64,000 bases of DNA from contig NZ_CP109130.1 in assembly GCF_035917975.1 (NCBI RefSeq), forward strand, positions 5,332,001-5,396,000, given 5' to 3'. The DNA comes from Streptosporangium sp. NBC_01756. GTDB taxonomy: Bacteria > Actinomycetota > Actinomycetes > Streptosporangiales > Streptosporangiaceae. The translations under genes and the position numbers were made by a program. The notes under the pieces were generated by a model that saw nothing but the letters and a program-made list of their open reading frames with translations, did no database searches and was not told where the DNA came from. Numbering within the stretch: the stretch's first letter is position 1; each line of letters starts with the position of its first letter. This document shows, piece by piece, positions 1 through 8,666 of this stretch.

Positions 1-165
1 CTGGAGCTGCCGGAACCGGTGCATGCCCTGGGCCAGCTCGACGACGACCAGCACCGACCATTTGTCACCGATCCGGTCGAGAACCTCGCGGATGCCGCAG
101 TCCTCATGCTCTCCCCCGCAGGAGACGACCGGTTCGGTGGTTACCGCGATGTGCCCCACTGACAT
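1..165 (-). CDS. HxlR-family transcriptional regulator (N-terminal part)
   Basis: The first 55 residues of a winged-helix regulator of the HxlR type, cut by the window edge. The sequence shows a Cys-rich start (C16, C23) and then a block reading [20 protein letters not shown], the HxlR signature at the start of the DNA-binding domain. The ATG at 165 has a near-perfect Shine-Dalgarno (AAGGAGG) a few bases upstream. It is divergent from the QorB-like reductase at 251. An HxlR regulator (ytfH) beside qorB (ytfG) is known from E. coli, so this protein probably controls its neighbour in response to redox or electrophile stress; that role is inferred. Confidence 0.85.
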   Translation of the reverse strand, partial: MSVGHIAVTTEPVVSCGGEHEDCGIREVLDRIGDKWSVLVVVELAQGMHRFRQLQ

Positions 166-250
166 GAAAGTGCCTCCTTATGCCATACGCCGTGGTTATC
201 GATGATGGTCTCAGTTACCGGAAAGAACCACTCAATCGGGGGAGACCTCC

Positions 251-1084
251 ATGATTCTCGTCACCGGCGCCACGGGCGCCCTCGGCAGGCTCGTCGCCGC
301 ACGGCTCTCCGGACGCGACGACGTCGTGCTCGGCACCCGTGATCCTCAGCAGGCCCCGGGAGGGCTCCCGGCGCGCCGTGTCGACTTCGACGACCCCGCC
401 TCCCTGGCAGAGGCCTTCGCCGGGGTGGACACGCTGCTGCTCGTCTCGGCCGGCTACGGCGAGGACGACGCGGTCGTCGCCCGGCACGACGCAGCGATCG
501 AGGCCGCGGAGAAGGCCGGGATCGGGCACATCGTCTACACCAGCCTGAGCGCCGCCGGGGACCACCTGACCTACGCCCTCGCCCACCGCTGGACCGAGCG
601 CAGGCTCCGGGAGGGGGGCGCGAGCTGGACGATCCTGCGTAACGGCCTCTACGCCGAACTGCTCGCCACGCTCGCCCCCGTCGTGGACGGGAAGATCACC
701 GCGCCCCTGGGACAGGGCAGGCTGGCCGCGGTCGCCAGAGAGGACCTCGCCGACGTCGCGGCCCGCGTGGTCGTCGACGCCCGGGCGCACGCGGGCCGGA
801 CCTACGAGCTCGTCGGCGAGGAGGCCGTCGGCGGAGCCGACCTCGCCCGCGCCCTCACCGCCGCCACCGGGAGCGCCGTCTCCTACGAGCCCGGCACCCT
901 CGCCGAGGCCCGTGCGGCCTTCGCGGCCTTCGGCCTGGAGCCGTTCCAGGTCCCGATGCTGGTGACCACGTATTCCAGCATCGCGAACGGGTTCATGGCG
1001 GAGACGGAGAGCGACCTGCGGGCCCTGCTCGGCCGGGCTCCCCGCTCCGCCCTGACGACCATCGCCGAGAGCGCTTCCCGGTGA
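251..1084 (+). CDS. NAD(P)H-binding quinone oxidoreductase-like protein (QorB/NmrA type)
   Basis: A 277-residue atypical short-chain dehydrogenase. The Rossmann glycine motif TGATGALG is at residues 5-12, a VYTSLS strand follows at about 95-100, and an LRNGLY block sits at about 129-134, as in QorB/NmrA proteins. There is no classical YxxxK catalytic pair, which fits this subfamily. It is expected to be cytosolic and to reduce quinones or sense NADP(H). The ATG is preceded by GGGGGAGA at good spacing. The gene is divergent from an HxlR regulator, which supports a stress-inducible quinone reductase; the substrate cannot be read from the sequence. Confidence 0.85.
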   Translation: MILVTGATGALGRLVAARLSGRDDVVLGTRDPQQAPGGLPARRVDFDDPASLAEAFAGVDTLLLVSAGYGEDDAVVARHDAAIEAAEKAGIGHIVYTSLSAAGDHLTYALAHRWTERRLREGGASWTILRNGLYAELLATLAPVVDGKITAPLGQGRLAAVAREDLADVAARVVVDARAHAGRTYELVGEEAVGGADLARALTAATGSAVSYEPGTLAEARAAFAAFGLEPFQVPMLVTTYSSIANGFMAETESDLRALLGRAPRSALTTIAESASR

Positions 1085-1276
1085 CGACCGGAGATCCTCG
1101 CTGACAGGACCAGGCTGAGGAGGTCAAGCGGCAGTCCGGACGGGCCGGCCGTACCGGCGGGTAAAGGATCATCGACCGGGCCGGGGCGGCTCAGTCCGTG
1201 GCCTTCCCGGTGGTGGCGAAGCGGGGGTCGTACTCGTCGGTCGGGGGTGGCGCGGCCCGGTCGCCCCGCTTCGGGC

Positions 1277-1750
1277 TCACTCAGTCATTCGGGGCATGGG
1301 GGCGGGGCCGAGGTCGCCGTCGGGCTCGCGGGTGAGAAGGGCGAGCAGCGCCGGGTCCGCATGGATTTCGGCGCTGTGCCGCCACTGGGCCAGCAGGAGT
1401 GCGATCGGAGCGAGGTTCTCCAAGGCCACCGCGCCGCGCGCGATGTCCACCAGTTCGGCGAGCATCGTGTCCACGTCCTCCGGGGGGAGAAACGTGCTCC
1501 AGGGCAGAGCCTCGGGCAGGGCCTGGCGCAGGGCCGCGATGTTCTCGGTGCGCACGAGCCCGGCGAGCAGGCGGGAGGTGAAATCGACGACCGTGGTGTC
1601 CCGCTCCAACTGGTCGACGCGCATCAGCGCGAGGTCTCCGGCGTCGCGGCGCCGGAGACGCAGCGCCCGGACGGTGTCCAGCCTCCGCATGGTCGCGGCC
1701 GGATGATGGAGCAGCTCGCTGAAGGGCACGTCCTCATAGGCCATCGACAT
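1277..1750 (-). CDS. Phd/antitoxin-like hypothetical protein
   Basis: A 157-residue protein opening MSMAYEDVPFSELLHHPAAT, followed by an RRLD..RALRLRRRDAGDLALMR stretch. That pattern resembles actinomycete proteins annotated as prevent-host-death (Phd/YefM-like) antitoxins with a long helical extension. No toxin gene lies next to it, so a toxin-antitoxin role is not supported. The frame stays open upstream to a TTG at 1834 inside a hairpin, but the ATG at 1750 is preferred because residues upstream of it do not look like a fold. It lies just downstream of the GlxA-type regulator on the same strand, separated by a hairpin. Function unknown. Confidence 0.6.
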   Translation of the reverse strand: MSMAYEDVPFSELLHHPAATMRRLDTVRALRLRRRDAGDLALMRVDQLERDTTVVDFTSRLLAGLVRTENIAALRQALPEALPWSTFLPPEDVDTMLAELVDIARGAVALENLAPIALLLAQWRHSAEIHADPALLALLTREPDGDLGPAPMPRMTE

Positions 1751-1804
1751 GATGTCCACAGTAGCTCGGATGTTAACCCAGAGGTAGAGAGTGCTCACGG
1801 TCGG

Positions 1805-1834
1805 TTGAGGATTCTCGAGTACGAGAATCCTCAA
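1805..1834 (-). terminator. Perfect 13-bp inverted repeat after the GlxA-type regulator
   Basis: Arms at 1805-1817 and 1822-1834 are exact reverse complements around a 4-nt loop (AGTA). The stop codon of the regulator gene (1831-1833) lies inside the right arm. The hairpin has no strong U-tract, so it is either a terminator or processing hairpin for that gene, or an operator for the gene that follows at 1750. Confidence 0.6.
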
Positions 1835-2844
1835 GGGGCAGGGGATGATTCGGGTGCCGCCTGGGGGAAGGCCCGTCGGTAGTCGCTTGGCGACACCCCG
1901 ACCTGCTTGATGAAGTGGTGCCGGAGGTTGTTCGCCGTACCGAGCCCGCTCAGCTCCCCGATCTTCTCAATCGGCAGGTCCGTCGACTCCAGCAGGCCCT
2001 GCGCCAGCCCCAGCCGCTGGTTGAGGAGCCACTGGAGTGGAGTCGTCCCGGTGGCCGCCTGGAGCCGCCGGTAGAACGTCCGCTGGCTCATCACCGCCCG
2101 CTGCGCCAGGTCCTCGACCGTCAGCGGCTGGTCCAGACGCGCACGGGCCCAGTCCAGCACGGGCCCCAAGCCCTTGTCATCGGCGGCGGGCACGGACAGG
2201 TCGATGAACTGCGCCTGGCCGCCCGGCCGATGGGCGGGCACCACCATCCGGCGGGCGAGTTGGTTGGCGACGTGCGCGCCCAGATCGCGACGGACCAGAT
2301 GGAGACAGAGGTCGAGTCCCGCCGTCAACCCTGCGCTGGTGAGCACGTCGCCGTCGTCCACGTACAGCACCGAGTCGTCGACCCGTACCTTCGGGTAGCG
2401 CTCCGCCAGCTGAGCGGTGTGCATCCAGTGGGCGGTGGCGCGGCGGCCGTCGAGCAGGCCCGCCTCGGCGAGCGCGAAGGCGCCGGTGCAGAGGGAGACC
2501 ATGCGGGCGCCGGCGTCATGGGCGCGGCGCAGGGCCGAGACCAGGCCCTGCGGCAGTGGCCTGCCGTCCTCGACGCAGGGGTCGGGCACCGAGGGCACGA
2601 TGACCGTGTCCGCGCCGACGAGGTCGTCGAGCCCGTAAGGGGTCCGCAGCGCCAGCCCGAATTCGACCGGCGGACCGTCCTGGCCTCCCCCTCCGGTCCC
2701 GCACAGCCGCAGGTCGTACCAGGGGTCGGCCAGATCGGGCTGCGGCTTTCCGAAGACCGTGCAGGGGATGCTCAGTTCGTACAGATCCCACGTGGGGATC
2801 CCCATGTCCTCGGTCACGACCACCGCGACGGAACCAGCGCTCAT
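1831..2844 (-). CDS. GlxA-family transcriptional regulator (DJ-1/PfpI domain plus AraC HTH)
   Basis: A 337-residue regulator with two domains. Residues about 5-180 form a class I glutamine-amidotransferase-like DJ-1/PfpI domain, including VSLCTGAFALAEAGLLDGRR, where the nucleophile-elbow Cys is kept. Residues about 230-325 form an AraC-type double helix-turn-helix (LTVEDLAQRAVMSQRTFYRR, then GVSPSDYRRAF). Such proteins sense a small ligand and usually activate adjacent catabolic or redox genes. It is divergent from the imine-reductase-like gene at 2971 across a 126-bp intergenic region, which makes that operon its likely target. The start at 2844 gives the expected family length. Confidence 0.9.
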   Translation of the reverse strand: MSAGSVAVVVTEDMGIPTWDLYELSIPCTVFGKPQPDLADPWYDLRLCGTGGGGQDGPPVEFGLALRTPYGLDDLVGADTVIVPSVPDPCVEDGRPLPQGLVSALRRAHDAGARMVSLCTGAFALAEAGLLDGRRATAHWMHTAQLAERYPKVRVDDSVLYVDDGDVLTSAGLTAGLDLCLHLVRRDLGAHVANQLARRMVVPAHRPGGQAQFIDLSVPAADDKGLGPVLDWARARLDQPLTVEDLAQRAVMSQRTFYRRLQAATGTTPLQWLLNQRLGLAQGLLESTDLPIEKIGELSGLGTANNLRHHFIKQVGVSPSDYRRAFPQAAPESSPAP

Positions 2845-2970
2845 GCCTCAAGGGTATGGCAGGATTTTGGTGTTGGCCGTCACCCCTGTCACTGTTTCCG
2901 GCCTTCACGCGGTGCGAGCGTAGACCGTGCGCGGCCAACCGCCGCAGGCGGACGTACAGGGAGATAAGGC

Positions 2971-3855
2971 ATGAATTCTGAATACACGGCCGTAACCGTC
3001 ATCGGACTGGGTTCGATGGGCTCGGCACTGGCCGCCGCGTTGCTGGAGCGGGGCCACCCGACCACGGTGTGGAACCGCTCGGCGCGCAAGGCACAGGCGC
3101 TGGTCGACAGGGGAGCCCGCCTAGCCGCCACGCCCGAGGAAGCGATCGTGGCGAGTCCGCTCACCATCGCCTGCGTGCTGGACTACGAGGCGCTGCACAC
3201 CGTGCTCGACCCCGTCGCCGGCTCTCTCGCGGGCAGGGCTCTGGTCAACCTCACCTCCGGCTCCCCGGAGCAGGCCCATGAGGCCGCCGCATGGGCACGG
3301 TCGCAGGGTGCCGACTATCTCGACGGCGCGATCATGACCACCCCGCCGGGCGTCGGCAGCCCGGAGATGATGTTCCTCTACAGCGGTCCGCGCGCCGTCC
3401 TCGAAGCCCACCGGTCGGCCCTGGCCGCGCTGGGAGACCCCTGCTACCTGGGCGCCGACCCGGGTCTGGCCTCCCTCTACGATGCCGCCCTGCTCGGCCT
3501 GATGTGGTCCACCATGACCGGCTGGCTGCACGGCACCGCGCTGGTCGGCGCGGAGAAGACGGAGGCCACGGCCTTCACCCCCGTCGCGATCCGCTGGCTG
3601 ACCGCGGTGACCGGTTTCCTGACCACGTACGCGTCCCAGGTGGACGCCGGCCGCTACCCGGGCGACGACGCCACCGTCGACGTACAGATCGCGGCGATCG
3701 ACCACCTCATCCACGCCGCTGCGGCGCGCGGCGTCGACAACGCGCTGCCGGAGCTCCTGAAGGCGACCATGGAACGGGCCAGGGCCGCGGGTTACGGCTC
3801 CGGCAGCTACGCGAGCGTGATCGAGGTCCTGAGGAACCCGGCGGTCGGCCGGTGA
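2971..3855 (+). CDS. Imine reductase-like NAD(P)-dependent oxidoreductase
   Basis: A 294-residue member of the beta-hydroxyacid dehydrogenase/imine reductase group. The N-terminal Rossmann motif is IGLGSMGSAL at 11-20, then VWNRSARK at 33-40, the pattern typical of NADPH-dependent imine reductases. The C-terminal helical domain has GADPGLASLYDAALLG, where D171 falls at the position of the proposed proton donor in (R)-type imine reductases. The usual catalytic Lys of hydroxyisobutyrate dehydrogenases is not evident. The ATG follows an AGGGAGA Shine-Dalgarno. It is translationally coupled (GTGA overlap) to the next gene and divergent from a GlxA-type regulator. Reduction of cyclic imines is inferred from the family. 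Confidence 0.8.
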   Translation: MNSEYTAVTVIGLGSMGSALAAALLERGHPTTVWNRSARKAQALVDRGARLAATPEEAIVASPLTIACVLDYEALHTVLDPVAGSLAGRALVNLTSGSPEQAHEAAAWARSQGADYLDGAIMTTPPGVGSPEMMFLYSGPRAVLEAHRSALAALGDPCYLGADPGLASLYDAALLGLMWSTMTGWLHGTALVGAEKTEATAFTPVAIRWLTAVTGFLTTYASQVDAGRYPGDDATVDVQIAAIDHLIHAAAARGVDNALPELLKATMERARAAGYGSGSYASVIEVLRNPAVGR

Positions 3856-4478
3856 CCGCGACAACCATCGTCGACCCCCCGTCGGACCCGCTGCCCGCTA
3901 CCGGTCCATGGCCGGGCCTGTTGTCCGCCGCGGCCGACGACTGCCTGGCTGTCCTCCTCGAAGGAGCCGGCCAGGACTGGTCACGCCCCGCCGGCGACCT
4001 CGACTGGACCTGCCGTCAGACGCTCGACCACCTCGCCCTCGGTCTGATCGGCTACGCGGGCCTGCTCATCGCCCGCCCCGCCGACCGCTACATCACCCTC
4101 TTCGCCTCACTCGACCCCCAGGCCCCCATCCCGACTTGCTTGGAGGGCCTGCGCATCGCCACCTCCCTTCTCGTCTCCACGGTCCGCGACACGAACGCGG
4201 AGGCCTGGGCCTGGCACCCTTGGGGCCGCTCCGACGCCGCCGGTTTCGCCGCCATGGGGATCGTCGAACTTGTCGTCCACACCTACGATGTCACCCGCAC
4301 CCTCGGTCTCTCCTGGGCGCCGCCCGACCGCCTCGCCGCCGCCGTCCTGGCCCGCCTCTTCCCGGGCGCTCCGTCCGGGCACGACCCGTCCGACACCCTT
4401 CTGTGGTGTACGGGCCGCGGCCCGCTCCCCGGGCTGTCCCGGCGTACGGACTGGCGGTGGGACGGCACCGTGCGCTGA
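3852..4478 (+). CDS. Maleylpyruvate isomerase N-terminal (DinB-fold) domain protein
   Basis: A 208-residue protein of the mycothiol-dependent maleylpyruvate isomerase/DinB superfamily, a four-helix bundle that binds a metal through three histidines. Candidate ligands are in TLDHLALGL near residue 58 and VELVVHTYDVTR near 140. It starts with a GTG that overlaps the stop of the imine-reductase-like gene by four bases, so the two are co-translated. Family members use mycothiol, the actinomycete thiol, as a cofactor; whether this one does is not shown. It may process the product or substrate of the upstream reductase, which is inference from coupling only. Confidence 0.75.
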   Translation: MTATTIVDPPSDPLPATGPWPGLLSAAADDCLAVLLEGAGQDWSRPAGDLDWTCRQTLDHLALGLIGYAGLLIARPADRYITLFASLDPQAPIPTCLEGLRIATSLLVSTVRDTNAEAWAWHPWGRSDAAGFAAMGIVELVVHTYDVTRTLGLSWAPPDRLAAAVLARLFPGAPSGHDPSDTLLWCTGRGPLPGLSRRTDWRWDGTVR

Positions 4479-4611
4479 TGACGATCACATGACGCGGTGC
4501 TCCCCACCGGTGGTCCGGGCATCACGGAGATCTCTTCGGACCGCTCGGCGGAGTGGGGTTCACCGTCGAAAACGGCGGTCGTGCGGAACCGGCGTCGGGG
4601 GCGGCGTGGGA

Positions 4612-4617
4612 TAGCTT
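4612..4617 (+). promoter_or_regulatory. Candidate -10 element of a leaderless transcript
   Basis: TAGCTT fits the actinomycete TAnnnT -10 consensus and ends 7 bases before the ATG at 4625. No Shine-Dalgarno precedes that ATG, so the DUF885 peptidase gene may be transcribed from its own start codon. Confidence 0.45.
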
Positions 4618-4624
4618 CACAATC

Positions 4625-6139
4625 ATGAGCGAACTGGACGGTCGCCTGCGGGCGGTGTGCGACATGGCCATGGCCGACTCCCGGGAGATGGCCGGGCGGC
4701 ACGAGTACGACGGGATGATCCAGGACCTGTCACCCGAGGGCGTGCGGGCCGGATTGGCCGCGCTCGGGAAGGGGGCGCCGCCGGACGATCCACACGACGC
4801 CGCCCATCTGGGGATCTTCGAGGTGGCCACCCGGGTCAGGTTCGGTGAGCTGGAGCTGCACCGGCGCAGTCCGCTGGAGCATCTGGGCAACCTCGATCTG
4901 GCCACCTACGACCGGGAGTACGCCCCGGCCGCCGAGCGGTCCGCCGCCAGGCTGGCCCACCTCGCGCGCTGGCCCGAGGCCGTGGACAACGCGATCGCCT
5001 CGCTCGACCTGCTCAGCGCGCCGGTCGCCACCGCGCTGCTGGGGGCCGTACGGGGCCTGGCGGCCGGGGTGCCGAAGGACGCGGACGGGTCCGTGCGTGA
5101 GGCGGCGCTGACGGCGCACGCACGCCTGCTGGAGCACGTCGAGGAGGCCTCGCGCTCCGGGGACCCGGACGCCTCCCTCGGCGCGGAGGGCCTGTCCCTG
5201 CTGATGGGCGCCGGTGACGGGCTCCCGGTGGACCTCGGCGCCCTGGCCGCGCGGGCCGACGCCGAGCGCGACCGGCTCATGGCGCGGCTCACCGAGTCGT
5301 GCGCGAAGCTGGGCATGGGCGACCGGTCGCCGCTGGACGTCTCCCGCGAGCTGGTTCGCGACCATCCGGGCATCGACGGCGTGCTCGACGCGGCGCGGAC
5401 GGGGGCCGAGGAGGCGATCGCCTTCACCCGGGAGAAGGATCTGGTCCCCTACCACGACGGGGAGTGCCGGGTCGGCCTGGCACCCGAGTCGCGTCGCTGG
5501 GCCATGGCGATGATGAGCTGGGCGGCGCCCGGCGAGCCCGAGGGCCCGTCGTGGTACCACGTCACCCCGCCCGACCCCTCCTGGCCGGAGCGCGACATCG
5601 AGGAGTGGCTGGAGGTCTTCAGCGCCACCACGCTGCCCGCGATCAACGTGCACGAGGTCGCCCCCGGGCACTTCTCGCACGGCCGCGCCCTGCGGCACGC
5701 CCCCTCCGACGTGCGGCGGACGCTGATGTCCATGGCGTTCGCCGAGGGATGGGCACACTACGCCGAGGAGCTCTGCGTCGAGGAGGGTTTCGCGCCCGAC
5801 GACCCGCGCTTCGAGATCGGCGTGTGGCTGGAGGCGCTGATCCGGGTGACCCGGCTGGCCTGCGCGATCGGCGTGCACACCGGCTCGATGACCGTCGAGG
5901 AGGGCGCCCGCCGCTTCGAGGCCGACACCCACATCGCCGGCCCCGCCGCGATGTCGGAGGCGGCACGGGCCACCTTCGACCCGACCTACGGCCGCTACAC
6001 CTGGGGCAAGCTGGAGATCCTCGCCCTGCGCGAGCGGGCCAGGACCGAATGGGGCGCCGCCTTCACGCTCAAGCGCTTCCACACCGCGATGCTCGACCTC
6101 GGCTCCCCGCCCCTCGGCCTGCTCTCCCGGGCGCTCTAA
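4625..6139 (+). CDS. DUF885-family metallopeptidase-like protein
   Basis: A 504-residue cytosolic protein of the DUF885 family, zinc metalloproteins related to carboxypeptidases. The zinc motif is H343-E344-VAPG-H349 (HExxxGH type) and the third ligand is probably E374 in FAEGWAHYAEEL, 25 residues on, as in the family. The N-terminal half is helical with no signal peptide. The frame extends 24 codons upstream, but the ATG at 4625 is preferred: homologous sequence begins there and a -10-like element lies just before it. It is a single-gene unit closed by a strong hairpin. The physiological substrate is unknown. Confidence 0.85.
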   Translation: MSELDGRLRAVCDMAMADSREMAGRHEYDGMIQDLSPEGVRAGLAALGKGAPPDDPHDAAHLGIFEVATRVRFGELELHRRSPLEHLGNLDLATYDREYAPAAERSAARLAHLARWPEAVDNAIASLDLLSAPVATALLGAVRGLAAGVPKDADGSVREAALTAHARLLEHVEEASRSGDPDASLGAEGLSLLMGAGDGLPVDLGALAARADAERDRLMARLTESCAKLGMGDRSPLDVSRELVRDHPGIDGVLDAARTGAEEAIAFTREKDLVPYHDGECRVGLAPESRRWAMAMMSWAAPGEPEGPSWYHVTPPDPSWPERDIEEWLEVFSATTLPAINVHEVAPGHFSHGRALRHAPSDVRRTLMSMAFAEGWAHYAEELCVEEGFAPDDPRFEIGVWLEALIRVTRLACAIGVHTGSMTVEEGARRFEADTHIAGPAAMSEAARATFDPTYGRYTWGKLEILALRERARTEWGAAFTLKRFHTAMLDLGSPPLGLLSRAL

Positions 6140-6189
6140 GCCCTGTTCCGTGGAGCCTCGCGATGGCGAAACGCTCCACGGCACAGGGC
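6140..6189. terminator. Bidirectional terminator between DUF885 and MocR genes
   Basis: Arms at 6140-6156 and 6173-6189 pair over 17 bases with a single mismatch around a 16-nt loop. The hairpin starts one base after the stop codon of the peptidase gene and faces the converging MocR gene, so it can end transcripts from both sides. Confidence 0.75.
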
Positions 6190-6273
6190 CGTCCGCCGTG
6201 GCCCGGCCGGGGCGCGTGAGCGTGGGGCATCCGTCCCGGGCCCCGTGGCCGGCGACCCGGTGTCCGCCCGCGC

Positions 6274-7617
6274 CTATCCGGCCGGGCGGTGGGCGGCCAG
6301 CGCGATCACGTCGGCGATCTGGGCAAGCTCCGCCGGGTCCTCGGTGAGCTGGGCGATCGCTATCCGGATGTGCGGCGGTCCCTGGCGTACGCGGTAGCGG
6401 CTGCCCGGCGCCGCCGCGACGCCGTGCGCGGCCAGGGTGACCAGGGCTTCGGACTCGTCGTGGACCGGGACCCACAGCACGAGGCCGTCCCGGCCGCCGA
6501 CGGGCACTCCCCGGTCCGACAGTTCGGCGGCCAGCTTCGCACGGCGCCGGGCGTACGCCGTACGGGCATCTTCGACGACCGCCTGCGCGCCGGGGTCGGA
6601 GAGCAGATGAGCCAGGGTGTCCTGAAGGATCCTGCTGGTCCACCCGGTGCCGAAGCTGCGCAGCACGCGCACCCGTTCGACGGCCTCCGCGGCCCCGCCG
6701 ATGATCGCCAGGCGCAGGTCGGGTCCGTGTGACTTGGAATACGAACGGACGAGCACGGTCTGGTCGGGCAGCCTCGTCCCGAGACTGATCATGGGCGCCA
6801 CGGACAGCTCGCCGATGCCGTCGTCCTCGACCACCAGGGTCGCCGTGGGCGCCAGCAGTTGGGCGAGCTCGGCGGAGCGGTCTTCGGATACCGCGTGGCC
6901 GCACGGTGAGTGCCCACGCGGCTGGTAGACGAACGCCACCGGGCTGGCACGCAGGCTCTGGGCCAGTGAGGCCGGGACGGGCCCGTGCTCGTCGCAGGCG
7001 ACCGGGATCACCTTCACCCCGATCACCTCCAGGATGTCGAGCAACCGGGCCCCGGTCGGCTCCTCGATCGCGATGCGGTCACCGGGCAGGGCCGTCGTCT
7101 GGCAGAGCAGCTGGACGCCTTCGTACCCGCCGCCGAGGGCCAGCCAGCCCTGCGGGGAGAACGGCCAGGTCGGTTCGACCGCGGCGCGCAGGCGAGGGGT
7201 GATGGTCTCGCGGATGTAGGCGTTGAGCCCTTCGGTGGATGAGGCCGCGGCCAGCGCGGCACCGAGGGGCGGGAGCAGCGCCGGATCCGGGGCGGCGATG
7301 GCGAGATCGACCGCCAGCCGGCTGCCGAAGTTGCCGATCCGCTCATAGCGTGCGGGATGCGGCACGCCGGGGGGTCCGAGCACCGTGGTGCCCCGCCGGC
7401 GATCAGTGCTGATCATCCGGTGTTTCCTCAGTTCGGACCAGGCGTCCGCGACCGTGCCCGGGCTGACGCCCAGCTTGCTCGCGAGGCTGCGCACGGTCGG
7501 CAGCCGGGTGCCCGGCCGCAACGTGCCCTGTCTGATCAGGTCGATCAGGTCGGTGGCGATACCGCGCGCGGTGGGTTCGCGGATCTGCTGCGCGAGCCAG
7601 GCGGGATCCGCCTCCAT
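6274..7617 (-). CDS. MocR-family (GntR HTH plus aminotransferase-like) regulator
   Basis: A 447-residue PLP-dependent regulator. Residues about 10-80 form a GntR winged helix (GTRLPTVRSLASKLGVSPGTVADAW). Residues about 100-440 form an aminotransferase fold type I domain, with the PLP-binding Lys at 295 in VRSYSKSHGPDLRLA and the pyridine-nitrogen Asp near 265. MocR proteins such as PdxR, GabR and DdlR use the aminotransferase domain to sense PLP or an amino compound. It is divergent from a transport and catabolic operon at 7725, with a 10-bp palindrome in between, so it most likely controls that operon. The effector may be the amine or amino acid that the ABC transporter imports. Confidence 0.9.
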   Translation of the reverse strand: MEADPAWLAQQIREPTARGIATDLIDLIRQGTLRPGTRLPTVRSLASKLGVSPGTVADAWSELRKHRMISTDRRRGTTVLGPPGVPHPARYERIGNFGSRLAVDLAIAAPDPALLPPLGAALAAASSTEGLNAYIRETITPRLRAAVEPTWPFSPQGWLALGGGYEGVQLLCQTTALPGDRIAIEEPTGARLLDILEVIGVKVIPVACDEHGPVPASLAQSLRASPVAFVYQPRGHSPCGHAVSEDRSAELAQLLAPTATLVVEDDGIGELSVAPMISLGTRLPDQTVLVRSYSKSHGPDLRLAIIGGAAEAVERVRVLRSFGTGWTSRILQDTLAHLLSDPGAQAVVEDARTAYARRRAKLAAELSDRGVPVGGRDGLVLWVPVHDESEALVTLAAHGVAAAPGSRYRVRQGPPHIRIAIAQLTEDPAELAQIADVIALAAHRPAG

Positions 7618-7636
7618 CGAGCCTCCAAACAGACAA

Positions 7637-7696
7637 AAGTTTGTTCAGGAACAAACTTCATCTTGTGTGCATCAAACGTCTGAACATAAAGTTCAG
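7637..7696. promoter_or_regulatory. Palindromic operator region of the MocR-controlled operon
   Basis: A perfect 10-bp inverted repeat (AAGTTTGTTC, 7637-7646, against GAACAAACTT, 7649-7658; 2-nt centre) begins 20 bp from the MocR start codon. A second inverted repeat, CTGAAC/GTTCAG, lies at 7680-7696 with a 5-nt spacer. The hexamer GTTCAG occurs in both sites, 48 bp apart. This AT-rich stretch is the only plausible control region for the two divergent transcripts. Confidence 0.65.
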
Positions 7697-7724
7697 CCCT
7701 ATTGCACCACGAAAGGAAGCAATA

Positions 7725-8666
7725 GTGACGAAACCACGCATTCGTCTCGCTCTTCGAGACTGGGACCACCTCGTCCCGGTGACGACGGGGACCGTACGGC
7801 CGGCCGCGTTCGAGTTGGAGCTCGAATCCCGGTCGATCACGCCGGATGTGCTGAGCGAACCGGAACTGGACGGCGGGGAGACCTCCTTCAGCAGGTACGT
7901 GCTCGGCAGGGCGGCCGGCGACGACCGGCTGGTGGGACTCCCCGTCTTCGTGATGCGTGGCTTCCGGCACCGCTGTGTACTGGTCCGCCGGGACAGCGAC
8001 CTCCACGGGCTCACCGACCTGAAGGGCGCCCGCATCGGCCTGACCGGCTGGCCCGACTCCGGCAACACCTGGACCCGGGCGCTGTTCCGGGCGGCCGGAG
8101 TCGACCTGGGCGGTGTGGAGTGGACGGTCGGCGGCCTGGTCGCGGGCGAGCAGGGCAAGGACCGCGTCGGCCCGGCGCCGCTGCCCGGCAACGTCGGGGT
8201 GACCGACGCGTCGATCGCCGAGGAGCTGGCCGCCGGACGTCTCGACGCGATCCTGACCCCGTTCATGCCCGCGGAGTTCTTCACGTCGGAGAGCCGCTTC
8301 CGCCACCTGTTCGCCGATCACCCGGCGGCCGAGCTCGCCTACTTCCACCAGACCGGCTTCGTCCCCGGCATCCACCTGGTGACCCTGAAGCGTGAGGTCG
8401 TCGAGCGCCACCCGTGGATCACCGGTGCCGTACAGGAGCTCTTCGAGGAGTCCAAGCGGCTGTGGCTGTCACGGCGACGCCTGCTGGCCGACACCGTCCC
8501 GTGGCTGCTCGCCGACCTGAGCAGGACCCAGCAGGTCTTCGGCGACGACTGGATGCCGTACGGCACGGCCGCGAACGCCGCGATGACCGCGGCCTTCTGC
8601 GAGGAGCTGCACGCCCAGGGGATCGCCCCCCGGGCGATCGACCCCGAGGAGGTCTTCGCATCATGA
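7725..8666 (+). CDS. 4,5-dihydroxyphthalate decarboxylase-like (periplasmic-binding fold) protein
   Basis: A 313-residue protein with the two-lobed periplasmic-binding fold but no signal peptide, as in 4,5-dihydroxyphthalate decarboxylase-like proteins. Diagnostic blocks are the opening LRLAxxDWDHLVPVTTGTVRP pattern, ETSFSRYVLGR near residue 60, RGFRHRCVLVRRDS near 80, and DLKGARIGLTGWPDSGNTWTR near 100. The GTG at 7725 is chosen over an upstream TTG because AAAGGAAG lies 6 bases before it. The gene opens the operon and overlaps the amidohydrolase by four bases. It could be a cytosolic decarboxylase or a ligand-binding protein; the sequence cannot separate these. Confidence 0.75.
   Translation: MTKPRIRLALRDWDHLVPVTTGTVRPAAFELELESRSITPDVLSEPELDGGETSFSRYVLGRAAGDDRLVGLPVFVMRGFRHRCVLVRRDSDLHGLTDLKGARIGLTGWPDSGNTWTRALFRAAGVDLGGVEWTVGGLVAGEQGKDRVGPAPLPGNVGVTDASIAEELAAGRLDAILTPFMPAEFFTSESRFRHLFADHPAAELAYFHQTGFVPGIHLVTLKREVVERHPWITGAVQELFEESKRLWLSRRRLLADTVPWLLADLSRTQQVFGDDWMPYGTAANAAMTAAFCEELHAQGIAPRAIDPEEVFAS

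Noticed and set aside
1277-1750. Possible toxin-antitoxin module
   Set aside because: The protein looks Phd-like, but no toxin gene lies on either side.
4730-6904. 724-codon minus-strand open frame
   Set aside because: Antisense to the DUF885 gene and part of the MocR gene; composition is typical of high-GC antisense frames and has no domain.
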